Source of the DNA: Alistipes ihumii AP11
GTDB lineage: Bacteria > Bacteroidota > Bacteroidia > Bacteroidales > Rikenellaceae
Assembly (NCBI RefSeq): GCF_025144665.1
Contig: NZ_CP102294.1
Span: forward strand, 1,798,001 to 1,862,000
DNA length: 64,000 bases
Direction: 5' to 3'
In this document: positions 17,431-27,204 of the stretch, in pieces
Layout of the letters: every line of letters starts with the position of its first letter
Numbering within the stretch: the stretch's first letter is position 1
The notes under the pieces: model-generated
Database searches by the model: none
Seen by the model: the letters and a program-made list of their open reading frames with translations, nothing else
What the model was told of the DNA's origin: nothing
Program-made: the position numbers and the translations under genes

Positions 17431-18963
17431 ATGCTGAAAGCCGAGAACAACCGCCGAATAGCAAAAAATACAGGCATACTATATCTCCGGACGATACTCA
17501 TTCTCGTCATCACGTTGTATACGTCCCGTATCGTGCTAAATACGCTCGGCATCGAAAATTACGGAATATACGATATCATAGGCGGATTCGTCGCATTTTT
17601 TTCGGTCGTCAGCGCCACGATGGTTGCCTCAACGCAGCGGTTCTTGACTTTCGAACTCGGAAAAAAGGAGGGTCATTCTCAGGAAGTATTCGGAGCCGCA
17701 ATGACGATTCATATCGTCTTAGCGCTGATTCTGTTGTTGCTGTTCGAGACCGTCGGTCTGTGGTTTCTGAACGCCAAGTTGAATATCGCCGCGGAAAGAA
17801 TGCATGCGGCCAACTGGGTCTACCAATGTTCGGTTCTGACTTTTCTGATCAATATCCTGAGTATTCCCTACAACGCGACAATCATCGCCCACGAGAAAAT
17901 GGACGTCTTCGCCTACATCAATATTCTGGAGGTGACGTTGAAACTGCTTATCGTTTATTTTTTGCTTATCTCGCCGGTCGACCGGCTAATCCTTTATGCG
18001 GTGCTCGTACTCTGCGTAGCCGTATTCGTCCGCTTTATTTACGGTGCTTACTGCTTGAGACATTTTCCGGAAACCCGATACATGCTGATTCGAGAAAAAT
18101 CCTACTATAAAAAGATTTCCCAATTTGCCGGGCTGAACTTTTTGGGAGCCAGTTCGTATATCTTGGCAGGACAAGGTATCAATCTCCTGCTTAATCTGTT
18201 TTTCGGCGTGACGGTCAATGCAGCACGGGGAATCGCCTTGCAGGTCGAAGGAGCCATCATGAAGTTCGTCAACGACTTTACGACAGCCCTGAACCCGCAG
18301 ATTACGAAATCTTATGCCTGCGAAGACAAGGATTACATGATGGAATTAGTCTGCCGGGGATCGAAATATTCATTCCTGCTCTTCCTGTTTCTAGCGCTTC
18401 CCGTGATGGTCGAAACTCCGCTGGTACTGTCCATTTGGTTGAAAGAAGTACCGGAGTATACGGTGATTTTCGTCCGATTCTCGTTAAGTATCGCGATGCT
18501 CAATACGCTCTCCGCCCCTTTGACGACTTGTGTTTTGGCCACGGGCAACATCAAGGCGATGTCGCTCTGGATCGGGACGGTGCGATTGTGCGTGCTGCCG
18601 TTGGCCTACTTGTTTCTGCGATGGGGCTATCCCCCGTTTATCGTATATGCGGTCGTTCTACTGACGGATATGTTGCTGTTGTTCGTTCGTATCGGCATCG
18701 TGACGAAAGTGGTCCGGTACAGCGCCGGTTTTTTTATGAAAACCGTCATATTGAGGCTCATTCCGGTATTACTTCTTTCGGGGCTGTCGGCCGTTCTGCT
18801 GTCCCGTTTCATTGCGGCCGATAGTTTCGTCGGGCTGGTAGCTTTTACTGTAACTTGCTTATGCGTGACCGCAGGAGTGGTCGCATATGCCGGATTGAAC
18901 GATACAGAAAGAACGTACGTCGTCACGATGGTCTGTTCGAAATGGGGTAAACCGAAACGCTGA
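17431..18963 (+). CDS. wzx: Wzx-type oligosaccharide flippase (MATE-like/PST family)
   Basis: A 510-residue multi-spanning membrane protein with about 12 hydrophobic segments and an N-terminal LYLRTILILVITLYTSRIVLN segment typical of Bacteroidota polysaccharide flippases. It should move lipid-linked repeat units across the inner membrane. I start it at the ATG at 17431, 13 bases after rfbB and preceded by a purine-rich GGAAAGGGGA. An upstream in-frame start at 17380 would overlap rfbB. AT-rich codon use contrasts with the dTDP-sugar genes and suggests exchange as a cassette. Confidence 0.85.
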   Translation: MLKAENNRRIAKNTGILYLRTILILVITLYTSRIVLNTLGIENYGIYDIIGGFVAFFSVVSATMVASTQRFLTFELGKKEGHSQEVFGAAMTIHIVLALILLLLFETVGLWFLNAKLNIAAERMHAANWVYQCSVLTFLINILSIPYNATIIAHEKMDVFAYINILEVTLKLLIVYFLLISPVDRLILYAVLVLCVAVFVRFIYGAYCLRHFPETRYMLIREKSYYKKISQFAGLNFLGASSYILAGQGINLLLNLFFGVTVNAARGIALQVEGAIMKFVNDFTTALNPQITKSYACEDKDYMMELVCRGSKYSFLLFLFLALPVMVETPLVLSIWLKEVPEYTVIFVRFSLSIAMLNTLSAPLTTCVLATGNIKAMSLWIGTVRLCVLPLAYLFLRWGYPPFIVYAVVLLTDMLLLFVRIGIVTKVVRYSAGFFMKTVILRLIPVLLLSGLSAVLLSRFIAADSFVGLVAFTVTCLCVTAGVVAYAGLNDTERTYVVTMVCSKWGKPKR

Positions 18964-18986
18964 ACACCTTAACACCCTAAAAAACA

Positions 18987-19823
18987 ATGATAAAAGAGGC
19001 TATTGTACGGGCCCTGCGATGGATGGTGAAAGGAACCCCGAACGTTCGAATTACGGCGAACATCGTCGAAACAGCTCCGCAGAACAGGCTCGCAGGCAAA
19101 AAAGTGATCGTTACCGGAGGCGGACGAGGCTTAGGTTTTTACATCGCACGGAAGTGTCGGCAAGAAGGAGCGTCCGTCTTGATCGCCGGACGGGACGAGC
19201 GAGTGCTGCAAGAAGCGTCGCAACGGCTCTGCGACTGTCCTTATCTCGTATTCGATGTCCGGCGAACGGCAGGTATCGCCGCTTTCCTGTCCGAAGCCGA
19301 CAGACTGCTGGGAGGCCGAGTTGATTGTTTGGTAAACAATGCGGGTATATCTCTGCATGAAAAATCGTTCGCCGATGTGACTGAGGAGGGATTCGATCGC
19401 CAATTCGACACAAACCTCAAAGGCCCCTATTTCCTGACTCAGACTTTCATCGACTACATGAACAGAGAGAAAATCGGACAAGGCAACATCCTATTTATTA
19501 CTTCGGAAAGAGGTCTCTATTGCGACGACATTCCCTACGGGTTGACCAAGGCGGCGATCAACAGTCTCACGACCGGCCTCGCCCGTCGACTGATCGCTCA
19601 GGGGATTCGGGTCAATGCGATTGCACCCGGCGTAACGGCTTCCGACATGACGGGGGTCGATAAGAACGGCAACCTCTATTGGCCCTCTTCCTGTGCCGGA
19701 CGGGTTTTCCTTCCCGAAGAGGTGGCCGAAGTCGCGGCTTTCCTCCTGTCGGACGTTTCCATGTGCATTTCAGGTGAAATCGTGCCTTGTAACCAAGGGA
19801 ACCACTACCGATGCGACTGGTAA
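18987..19823 (+). CDS. SDR-family oxidoreductase of the capsule locus
   Basis: A 278-residue classical short-chain dehydrogenase: TGGGRGLG at 43-50, NNAG at 117-120, catalytic Ser173, Tyr184 and Lys188 (YGLTKAA), and a C-terminal ISGEIVPCNQGN stretch that normally closes the active site. The first 35 residues precede the Rossmann fold and are unusual for the family. It is followed 33 bp later by a thiamine diphosphate enzyme, and the two probably act in one pathway. The substrate is unknown; a keto-sugar or a short polyol precursor would fit. Confidence 0.8.
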   Translation: MIKEAIVRALRWMVKGTPNVRITANIVETAPQNRLAGKKVIVTGGGRGLGFYIARKCRQEGASVLIAGRDERVLQEASQRLCDCPYLVFDVRRTAGIAAFLSEADRLLGGRVDCLVNNAGISLHEKSFADVTEEGFDRQFDTNLKGPYFLTQTFIDYMNREKIGQGNILFITSERGLYCDDIPYGLTKAAINSLTTGLARRLIAQGIRVNAIAPGVTASDMTGVDKNGNLYWPSSCAGRVFLPEEVAEVAAFLLSDVSMCISGEIVPCNQGNHYRCDW

Positions 19824-19856
19824 TCAATCGTTCGAAAAAATATAATATAAAATATC

Positions 19857-21602
19857 ATGAATAAGTCGTATACGAACGAGCGGAATGTCCAGATCGTGAT
19901 CGCGCTCCTCAAGGCGCACGGAATCCGCAAAGTAATCGTGTCTCCCGGCACGACCAATGTCGCTCTGGTAGGAAGCATACAATACGATCCGTGGTTCGAG
20001 ATTTTTTCGGCGGTGGATGAACGTTCCGCAGCCTATATGGCCTGCGGATTAGCGGCCGAAGCGGGCGAACCCGTCGTACTCAGTTGTACCGGGGCCACGG
20101 CTTCGCGCAATTACATGCCGGGGTTGACAGAAGCGTATTATCGGAAATTGCCGGTACTGGCCATCACCTCGATACACGATTTTTCGAACGTGGGACATCT
20201 CATGCCGCAGGTCATCGATCGGACGGTCTCCCCGCGCGATGTCGTCGGACTGAAAATCGAATTGCCGTCCGTCAGAGACGACAAGGAAGCGTGGAATTGC
20301 GAGATCAAAGTGAACAAGGCTCTGCTCGAACTCAAACGCAAGGGCGGCGGTCCCGTGCATATCAATTTGGCGACGGGAGCCAGTTGCAGCTTCTGCGTCA
20401 AGAACCTTCCTGCGGTACGGATGATCGAGAGGATCGGATACGGAGACATTCACCCGGAAATGCCCGCCGGTCGAATCGCCGTCTTTGCAGGAAGCCATGC
20501 TCGATGGAGTCCCGAACTGACCGAAGCGGTGGATCGTTTTTGCGCATCGCGCGATGCCGTGGTATTTTGCGACCATACGAGCGGCTATCACGGGAAATAC
20601 AAAGCGTTGTACGCGCTCGTCGCCGGACAGGAACAGTACGATCCGGGATTGGGACAAGTCGACTTGCTCATCCATATCGGGGAGGTGTCGGGCGATTACT
20701 TCACGGCGGGCCGGATGAAAGGTTGCCAAGTGTGGCGAGTGAGCGAAGACGGTGAGATTCGCGACACTTTCCGTCGGTTGCGTTACGTGTTCGAAATGTC
20801 GGAACGGTCGTTTTTCAAACATTACACCGTCGGCGAAGGTACGTCCGACCGCTTTCTGCGGCAATGCCGGACCGAGTACGACAATTTGTACGCAACGATT
20901 CCCGATCTGCCTTTTTCCAATGTATGGATCGCCTCGCGGATGGCCCCTCGCATACCGGAACATGCTGTCGTGCATTTCGGAATCCTCAATACGCTACGTT
21001 CGTGGAACATGTTCCGGATGCCGGAATCGGTCGTCTCGAACTCTAATGTCGGCGGTTTCGGGATAGACGGCGGGGTATCGACTCTGGTAGGGGCTTCTTT
21101 GGCCGACCCCGACAGACTCTGTTTCTGTTTCATCGGAGACCTCGCGTTTTTCTACGACATGAACGCGATCGGCAACCGGCATGTCGGAAACAACATCCGC
21201 ATTATGTTGATCAATAATGGGAAAGGCACCGAGTTCAGAAATTATTTCCATCCCGGACAGATGTTGCTCGGCGACGATGCCGACCGGTACGTCGCCGCAG
21301 CCGGCCATTACGGCAACCGGTCCCGCGTCTTAGTCAGACATTATGCGGAAGATTTGGGATTTACCTATCTGTGCGCATCGGACAAAAAAGAATTCGAACG
21401 AGTATATGAACAGTTCCTGACCCCGGAAAAGACACCTAAACCCCTGTTGTTCGAAGTCTGGACGAACAGCGATGAAGAGAGCGAGGCGCTACGGATTTTG
21501 CGGAACATAAAATCGGACCCGACGGGAAAAACGAAGCATTTAGTGAAACAATACCTTGGTCCTAGAGGGATCAACTTCGTGAAAAACATTCTGAAAAAAT
21601 AA
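19857..21602 (+). CDS. MenD-like thiamine diphosphate enzyme of the capsule locus
   Basis: A 581-residue ThDP-dependent enzyme. The cofactor-activating Glu55 lies in AVDERSAAYMACGLA, and the ThDP and Mg binding motif starts at GD near 427-428 (IGDLAFFYDMNAIGN) and runs to NNGKG near 456. The layout is that of MenD, but the MenD substrate loop (normally SPGSRSTPL) reads SPGTTNVAL, so isochorismate chemistry is unlikely. Enzymes of this class make carbon-carbon bonds or decarboxylate 2-oxo acids. In a capsule locus it may build a branched or acylated sugar together with the SDR just upstream. The exact reaction is not recognised. Confidence 0.75.
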   Translation: MNKSYTNERNVQIVIALLKAHGIRKVIVSPGTTNVALVGSIQYDPWFEIFSAVDERSAAYMACGLAAEAGEPVVLSCTGATASRNYMPGLTEAYYRKLPVLAITSIHDFSNVGHLMPQVIDRTVSPRDVVGLKIELPSVRDDKEAWNCEIKVNKALLELKRKGGGPVHINLATGASCSFCVKNLPAVRMIERIGYGDIHPEMPAGRIAVFAGSHARWSPELTEAVDRFCASRDAVVFCDHTSGYHGKYKALYALVAGQEQYDPGLGQVDLLIHIGEVSGDYFTAGRMKGCQVWRVSEDGEIRDTFRRLRYVFEMSERSFFKHYTVGEGTSDRFLRQCRTEYDNLYATIPDLPFSNVWIASRMAPRIPEHAVVHFGILNTLRSWNMFRMPESVVSNSNVGGFGIDGGVSTLVGASLADPDRLCFCFIGDLAFFYDMNAIGNRHVGNNIRIMLINNGKGTEFRNYFHPGQMLLGDDADRYVAAAGHYGNRSRVLVRHYAEDLGFTYLCASDKKEFERVYEQFLTPEKTPKPLLFEVWTNSDEESEALRILRNIKSDPTGKTKHLVKQYLGPRGINFVKNILKK

Positions 21603-21615
21603 CGATATAATACCG

Positions 21616-22713
21616 ATGAAAATAGGCATCCTGACTTTCCATTGCGCCCATAATTATGGAGCAGTATTACAGGCATACGGACTACAGGAATATCTTAGGT
21701 CGCAAGGACACGAAACGTACATAATCGATTATCGTCCCGGTTATCTGACTCGAAACTACAAAGCGTTCAATATTCGCTTCTGGATGGCCTCTACCCCGCG
21801 GGAGATAGTATATAAATTGCGCTACGAGCCTTTTTTATGGAAACACAGAATATTGCGGGGCAAAGCATTCGACCGATTCATACGGAACCGCTTCGACCTG
21901 CATCCCTATGTCCGGCATACGAATTTTTCCGATTTCGATGCGATTTTTTTAGGGAGCGATCAAATCTGGAACAAAACGATTACCGGGCAGCGTTACGACG
22001 AGGTATTCTTTGGAGGAAACGCAACATGCAGGGTTATCGCCTATGCGGCCAGCATGGGACGCGGAACGCTTTCCGACAAAGACCGCGAACGCCTCCGGCA
22101 ATATTTGGCCCCTATGACCGCAATCGGCGTAAGGGAGGAATCGCTAAAGGAGTTGTTGCAGCCGCTGAGCGCCAAACCGGTTTACACAACGATCGACCCC
22201 ACGCTTCTGGCAGGCACCGAAATGTTCGAAAAGATCGCCTCGCCCCCGGCCTCAGATCGGAAATACGTCCTCGTATACGACTTGAGCCCTTACAAACGCG
22301 AGGTGCTTGAGATCGCCCGGAATGTCGCCGAAAAGATCGGGGCTCGAATCGTGGAACTCGACGCCTATCCGCTGACCGGATTCTCCATGCGATACAAAGA
22401 CCAGACGGCATCGCCGGAACAATACCTCGGCTATTTCCGACATGCAGCCTTCGTGGTCACGACCTCTTTTCATGGCACTGCATTCTCGTTGCTGTTCAAC
22501 CGACCTTTCTACACGATCAAGCAGGACAATCCGGCAGACCTCCGAGCGCTCTCCTTATTGGAAAAAGTAGGATTGACCGACCGGTTTATTCCACTCGGAA
22601 CGGTACCCGGATGCAATCCCGTCCGGTACGAAAAAGTAGAGCAGCATCTTGCATCAGAAGTAGAAAAATCACGAGCATTCATCGACGACGCTCTTTCGTC
22701 GCCGATTCGTTAA
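21616..22713 (+). CDS. Polysaccharide pyruvyl transferase family protein
   Basis: A 365-residue member of the CsaB/pyruvyl transferase family, which adds a pyruvate ketal to sugars of surface polymers using phosphoenolpyruvate. Family signs are the N-terminal GILTFHCAHNYGAVLQAYGLQ, DIGSDQIWN-like FLGSDQIWN near 115-123, and the C-terminal VTTSFHGTAFSLLFNRPF near 286-303. It starts 13 bases after the ThDP gene and 12 bases before the next. Pyruvylation of the capsule is inferred; family members with other roles exist. Confidence 0.82.
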   Translation: MKIGILTFHCAHNYGAVLQAYGLQEYLRSQGHETYIIDYRPGYLTRNYKAFNIRFWMASTPREIVYKLRYEPFLWKHRILRGKAFDRFIRNRFDLHPYVRHTNFSDFDAIFLGSDQIWNKTITGQRYDEVFFGGNATCRVIAYAASMGRGTLSDKDRERLRQYLAPMTAIGVREESLKELLQPLSAKPVYTTIDPTLLAGTEMFEKIASPPASDRKYVLVYDLSPYKREVLEIARNVAEKIGARIVELDAYPLTGFSMRYKDQTASPEQYLGYFRHAAFVVTTSFHGTAFSLLFNRPFYTIKQDNPADLRALSLLEKVGLTDRFIPLGTVPGCNPVRYEKVEQHLASEVEKSRAFIDDALSSPIR

Positions 22714-22725
22714 AACTCATTTTTC

Positions 22726-23832
22726 ATGCCTACCCGACGAATAGCATTTCTACTGCCCCGATCCGGCGTCACTCCAATCGGTGGGTACAAGGTCGTCTAT
22801 GAATACGCCAACCGACTGGCGGCCGACGGATACGAAGTCGAACTGGTCTATCCCGCCTACGTAGCTCGATTCCAACAAAGCCTGCTGGTGACCTGCCTGA
22901 AGTGGAGCAAATCGTTGATCACGTTTCTTTACCGAAGGTGGAAGGGGTATTCGGGTCGGCAATGGTTTCCACTACATGAACGGATTAAGGAACATTGGGT
23001 ATGGTCCCTCGTCGAAAAGCGCGTTCCTTTAGCTGATGTTTACATCGCTACGGCAGTCCAAACCTCGCGTTATCTGGAACGATATGTAGGCATTTTGCCG
23101 GAACGAAAATATTATTTCATACAGGGATTCGAGAATTGGGGCAGCAACACATCTGAGCATGTCATGGAATCCTACCGCTATCCTATGCGAAAGATCGCCA
23201 TCGCCCGTTGGCTCGTCGAACGAGTCGAGTCGTGTGGCGAAAGTTGCGCATTGATATACAATGGATTCGACTTCGATTATTTTAAAAGGGAAATCCCTTG
23301 CTCGGACCGAGACAAATTCCGTATCGCCATGATGTATCACGCTTTGGAAACGAAAGGATGTGCTGACGGCTTCAAAGCATTGGAGATCGTCAAAGCACGC
23401 TATCCTCAAATAGAGGTTTCCATATTCGGAGCGACACCCCGCCCCCGACATTTACCCAAATGGTATCATTATGTACAGCGCCCCGACCGGCAGACGCACA
23501 ATCGCATTTATAACGAAGCGGCTATTTTTATCGGAACGAGTTGGTCGGAAGGCTGGGGGCTGACCGTAGGAGAAGCCATGATGTGCGGCGCAGCAGTTGC
23601 TTGTACGGACAATCCGGGTTATTCGGAGATGGCACGGAATAGCGAAACGGCCCTGGTATCGCCGATCAAAAATTCACAAGCGTTGGCCGAGAACATCATC
23701 CGTTTGCTCGAGGACGACGAATTGCGCTGTCGTATCGCAGAGGCTGGTTATCGAAATATACAACAATTCACATGGGAGGCATCTTATCCGAAATTTCGTT
23801 CGTTGATCGAAAACGGCTGTCGGCAAATATAG
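22726..23832 (+). CDS. Glycosyltransferase family 4 protein
   Basis: A 368-residue GT-B glycosyltransferase. The N-terminal segment RSGVTPIGGYKVVYEYANRL recalls rhamnosyl- and mannosyltransferases of the GT4 type, and the C-terminal nucleotide-sugar site is TSWSEGWGLTVGEAMMCGA near 266-284, with the conserved Glu pair. It presumably adds one sugar of the capsule repeat unit to a lipid-linked acceptor at the inner membrane. The donor and linkage cannot be read from sequence. The pyruvyl transferase gene lies directly upstream. Confidence 0.85.
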   Translation: MPTRRIAFLLPRSGVTPIGGYKVVYEYANRLAADGYEVELVYPAYVARFQQSLLVTCLKWSKSLITFLYRRWKGYSGRQWFPLHERIKEHWVWSLVEKRVPLADVYIATAVQTSRYLERYVGILPERKYYFIQGFENWGSNTSEHVMESYRYPMRKIAIARWLVERVESCGESCALIYNGFDFDYFKREIPCSDRDKFRIAMMYHALETKGCADGFKALEIVKARYPQIEVSIFGATPRPRHLPKWYHYVQRPDRQTHNRIYNEAAIFIGTSWSEGWGLTVGEAMMCGAAVACTDNPGYSEMARNSETALVSPIKNSQALAENIIRLLEDDELRCRIAEAGYRNIQQFTWEASYPKFRSLIENGCRQI

Positions 23833-23854
23833 TCGCTCCCCTCATTACAAACGT

Positions 23855-24901
23855 ATGCATACTTTAGGTATCGTTACGTTGCTATTCGTTGGCTGCGCCA
23901 TTATCGCATTGGGCGAATCGAGCATAAAGCGAAAACAACTGTATTTTATATACGGGCTGACCGGATTTCTGATGGTATTGGCCGCCGGATTGAGAGACGG
24001 AAATACCGTCAGCGATTATAAGACTTACCTCAACATGTTCCAATACCCAGAGGAGGCGTCTACGGTAGAACCCACATTTACCCTCATCGGCTCTCTGGTC
24101 AAAGCAGTTTGTCCGTGGCCCGTCCTATTATTCGTGATTTACGCGAGCATCGGCGTTACATGCAAGATTTTAGCTATCAAGAGACTGACTTCATTATTAT
24201 TTCTGTCGTTAGTCATTTACATATCGAACGTGTACCTGCTACACGACATGACGCAAATCAGAGCCGGAGTTGCGTCCGGCATTTTTTTGCTGGCCATTCG
24301 ACCTCTGGCCGAACACAAAATATTCCGTTATACGGCTTTGATTCTGCTGGCCTCGCTTTTCCATTATTCTTCACTGTTGCTATTACCGCTAGTCGTGTTG
24401 AAAAACCAACCGATTGCAAGCAAAAGCAAATGCCTCTGGTGGAGTATCGTACCGCTGGGATTCATAGTCCACGGTACGATGTTCGATATTTCCGTCATTC
24501 CCATCGAAAGCATTCGACTCAAACTGGAAATGTATCAACATCTTCAGGAACAAAGCGTACAAGGGTTTACGGACGCCAATTTATTCAACCCGTACTTTTT
24601 GTTCCGATGTGCGCTGTATTACGGCATGCTGTGGAAACGTGACACGATCGGAACGTACAATCCCTATTTCCCGCTATTGATTAAGATAGAAGGAATCGCC
24701 CTCTTTCTGTTTCCCGCGCTTTCATTCATCTCGTTACTCGGGTATCGGGGATCCGAATTACTGGGCGTCGTCGAGATTATCCTGTATCCACTGTTCATGT
24801 ACGCATTCCGGCCTCGAATAGCTGCCAAGATGGCGGTGATCGGAATCGGTACTCTGCTACTGGCGGTCAACATCATTCATAAACATTTGATTTTTACATG
24901 A
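23855..24901 (+). CDS. EpsG-family polysaccharide polymerase (Wzy-like)
   Basis: A 348-residue integral membrane protein with about nine or ten hydrophobic segments. The AAGLRDGNTVSDYKTYLNMF segment near 45-64 is the EpsG family hallmark, followed by EPTFTLIG and the HDMTQIRAGVASGIFLLA segment near 129-146. EpsG-like proteins act as Wzy polymerases that link repeat units in the periplasm. It overlaps the next gene by four bases (ATGA), so translation is coupled. Confidence 0.8.
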   Translation: MHTLGIVTLLFVGCAIIALGESSIKRKQLYFIYGLTGFLMVLAAGLRDGNTVSDYKTYLNMFQYPEEASTVEPTFTLIGSLVKAVCPWPVLLFVIYASIGVTCKILAIKRLTSLLFLSLVIYISNVYLLHDMTQIRAGVASGIFLLAIRPLAEHKIFRYTALILLASLFHYSSLLLLPLVVLKNQPIASKSKCLWWSIVPLGFIVHGTMFDISVIPIESIRLKLEMYQHLQEQSVQGFTDANLFNPYFLFRCALYYGMLWKRDTIGTYNPYFPLLIKIEGIALFLFPALSFISLLGYRGSELLGVVEIILYPLFMYAFRPRIAAKMAVIGIGTLLLAVNIIHKHLIFT

Positions 24902-25635
24902 AACCGTCTATTTCTGTATGCATGGCAACCTACAATGGGTCTGATTATATCCGGGAACAACTAGACTCAATCTTACCTCAATTGAACAACGACGACGAAA
25001 TAGTCATATCGGACGACCATTCATCGGACGATACAATCGAACGGATCAAAGCTTTGGGAGACCCACGCATCAAAATTTTCTACAACACTGGAGAACAGGG
25101 ATTCACGTCTAATTTCGAAAATGCCTTGAAACATGCCACTAAACCGATCATATTCCTGTCGGATCAAGACGATATATGGATGCCCTCCAAAGTCACCTAT
25201 TGCATGGAGCGTCTGGCCGGAGGGTGCGATCTGGTAGTCCACGATGCCGTCGTCGTCGACGAGAACAAAAACGTTTTACACGACTCTTTCTACCGTGTGA
25301 GGCATGTTCATAGAACGCTCATAGGCAATCTTGTCAAATTCGGATATTTGGGATGCTGCATGGCTTTCCGACGCGAGATTCTGGAAGTAGCTCTACCGTT
25401 TCCGACGAATCGCAAATGTTGTCTCCACGATAATTGGCTCTATTTGGTAGGAAGCGCTTTTTTCAAAAGCACAATTGTGAACGAGAAATTAATTCTCTAT
25501 CGTCGACACACCCATAACACCTCGACCGGCGGCATAGGTTCTTCCACCACGACAGCGGGCTTTAAACTGAAGTATCGTTTTTACCTGATATGCCGATTGA
25601 TCGGTCGAATGCGACTTGATCGTCATCGAAAATAA
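24898..25635 (+). CDS. Glycosyltransferase family 2 protein, rhamnosyltransferase-like
   Basis: A 245-residue GT-A enzyme. It has SVCMATYNGSDYIREQLDSI at 5-24, the metal-binding region ISDDHSSDDT near 41-50 and the SDQDDIWMPSK stretch at 86-96 that marks capsule rhamnosyltransferase-like members of GT2. Given the dTDP-6-deoxysugar genes in the locus, transfer of a rhamnose-type sugar is plausible but not shown. It starts inside the end of the EpsG gene and ends eight bases before the epimerase. Confidence 0.85.
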   Translation: MKPSISVCMATYNGSDYIREQLDSILPQLNNDDEIVISDDHSSDDTIERIKALGDPRIKIFYNTGEQGFTSNFENALKHATKPIIFLSDQDDIWMPSKVTYCMERLAGGCDLVVHDAVVVDENKNVLHDSFYRVRHVHRTLIGNLVKFGYLGCCMAFRREILEVALPFPTNRKCCLHDNWLYLVGSAFFKSTIVNEKLILYRRHTHNTSTGGIGSSTTTAGFKLKYRFYLICRLIGRMRLDRHRK

Positions 25636-25643
25636 ATATTCCT

Positions 25644-26780
25644 ATGAAAAATATTCTGATCACGGGCGGCGCGGGCTTTATCGGCTCGCACGTCGCGCTC
25701 AAGCTCGCCGACAAAGGATACGAAGTCACCGTGCTCGATAATCTGTCGCCGCAGATTCACGGCGAGGACCCCCAAAACACCTCCCCGCTGTACCGCAGCA
25801 TCCGCGACCGCGTGCGCTTCCTGCGCGGCAGCGTAACCGACCGGAACGACTGGCTGCGGGCCCTTGACGGACAGCATGCCGTGATCCATCTGGCCGCCGA
25901 AACCGGAACCGGGCAGTCGATGTACGAGATCGAGAAATACACTGCCGTCAACATCGGCGGCACCTCGCTGATGCTCGACCTGCTCACGAACACGAAGCAT
26001 TCGGTCGAGAAGGTGATCGTCGCAGCATCGCGCGCGATTTACGGCGAGGGACGCTATCTGAGCGAGGAGATGGGATACGTCTATCCGCTCTCGCGCGCCG
26101 ACGAGGACATGAGACGGGGCGACTTCGAGTGCAAGTACCCCGGCTGCACGAAGCCGCTACGGCTGGTCGGGACGACCGAAGACTCGGCGATTCACCCTAC
26201 GTCCGTCTACGGCATCACCAAGCAGGTGCAGGAACAGCTCGTGATGACCGTCTGTCCCGCGATCGGCATCGCCCCGGTCGCCTTCCGCTATCAGAACGTC
26301 TACGGACCCGGCCAGTCGCTCAGCAATCCCTATACGGGCATCCTGTCCATCTTTTCGACCCGGATTAAAAACGGAAACGGAATCAATATCTTCGAGGACG
26401 GCCGCGAGACGCGCGACTTCGTCTATATCGACGACGTGGCCGACGCGACGATCCTCGGTCTGGAAAAGGCCTCGGCTGACGGCGAGGCATTCAATGTCGG
26501 CACGGGCGTGGCGACTGACGTCATGACGGTCGCGCGCACGCTGATCGACAAGTACGGCACCGAGGTCCCTCTCACGGTCAGCGGGAACTATCGGCTGGGC
26601 GACATCCGGCACAATTTCGCCGACATCTCGAAAGCCCGGCGGCTGCTCGGATTCTCTCCCCGCTGGTCGTTCGACGCCGGCATCGAGCGGTTCGCCCGGT
26701 GGGTAGACGGCCAGCAGGTGCAGGCAGACCGGTACGAAGACTCGATCGAGGAAATGAAGCGGAAAGGATTGTATAAATAG
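25644..26780 (+). CDS. NAD-dependent epimerase, dTDP-L-rhamnose 4-epimerase-like
   Basis: A 378-residue extended SDR with TGGAGFIGSH at 7-16, an unusual catalytic context ASRAIYGEG near 129-137, and Tyr/Lys in SVYGITKQVQEQL near 190-202. The IHGEDP segment near 34-39, the TGTGQSMYEIEKYTAVN stretch, a CKYPGC pair and RYQNVYGPGQSLSNPYTG near 213-230 are what I associate with dTDP-L-rhamnose 4-epimerases, which make dTDP-6-deoxy-L-talose. UDP-glucose 4-epimerase relatives are the alternative. It is strongly GC-rich, like rfbA, rfbC and rfbB, and marks the end of the low-GC cassette. Confidence 0.75.
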   Translation: MKNILITGGAGFIGSHVALKLADKGYEVTVLDNLSPQIHGEDPQNTSPLYRSIRDRVRFLRGSVTDRNDWLRALDGQHAVIHLAAETGTGQSMYEIEKYTAVNIGGTSLMLDLLTNTKHSVEKVIVAASRAIYGEGRYLSEEMGYVYPLSRADEDMRRGDFECKYPGCTKPLRLVGTTEDSAIHPTSVYGITKQVQEQLVMTVCPAIGIAPVAFRYQNVYGPGQSLSNPYTGILSIFSTRIKNGNGINIFEDGRETRDFVYIDDVADATILGLEKASADGEAFNVGTGVATDVMTVARTLIDKYGTEVPLTVSGNYRLGDIRHNFADISKARRLLGFSPRWSFDAGIERFARWVDGQQVQADRYEDSIEEMKRKGLYK

Positions 26781-27204
26781 TCCGTCCCCGACACCCCCGA
26801 CGGATCCGGACTTACCCGTGCATCCGAACAGGCGGCGGACACCCGCAAGATTCCGCGCCGCCCCGCGCTGGCGGCGAGCTTCGCTCCCGGACAGCTCTCC
26901 GGCGCGTCGAAGTCCGTTCGCCTTTCAGGTCATAATCCCGTTGAACGACGAGCCGGGGTCGCGGTACGGACGCCCCGATCGATACGAAGCGTCCTTCCGG
27001 CTCCCATCCCGCTGCGTACCATAAACGACCCGGCAACGACACCCCTCATAGACGCCTACGGAGCAGCTTTCGACTCATCCTTATTAAAGCAACTTTTTTC
27101 CCCCGGAGAAACGGACCGGCTTTCGGAGCCCGCAGTCCGGTTCCGAAAGCCGGAACGCACCCGCGCGCAAACCGTCTGTTGCGACACTTTTGTTATAACC
27201 GATC
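26781..27204. other. 424-bp gene-free gap within the capsule locus
   Basis: No gene, hairpin with T-run or TAnnTTTG promoter is visible. The sequence is GC-rich until about 27080 and then becomes mixed, with a T-run near 27093 that is not preceded by a clear stem. It separates the epimerase gene from the last gene of the locus. Confidence 0.45.
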
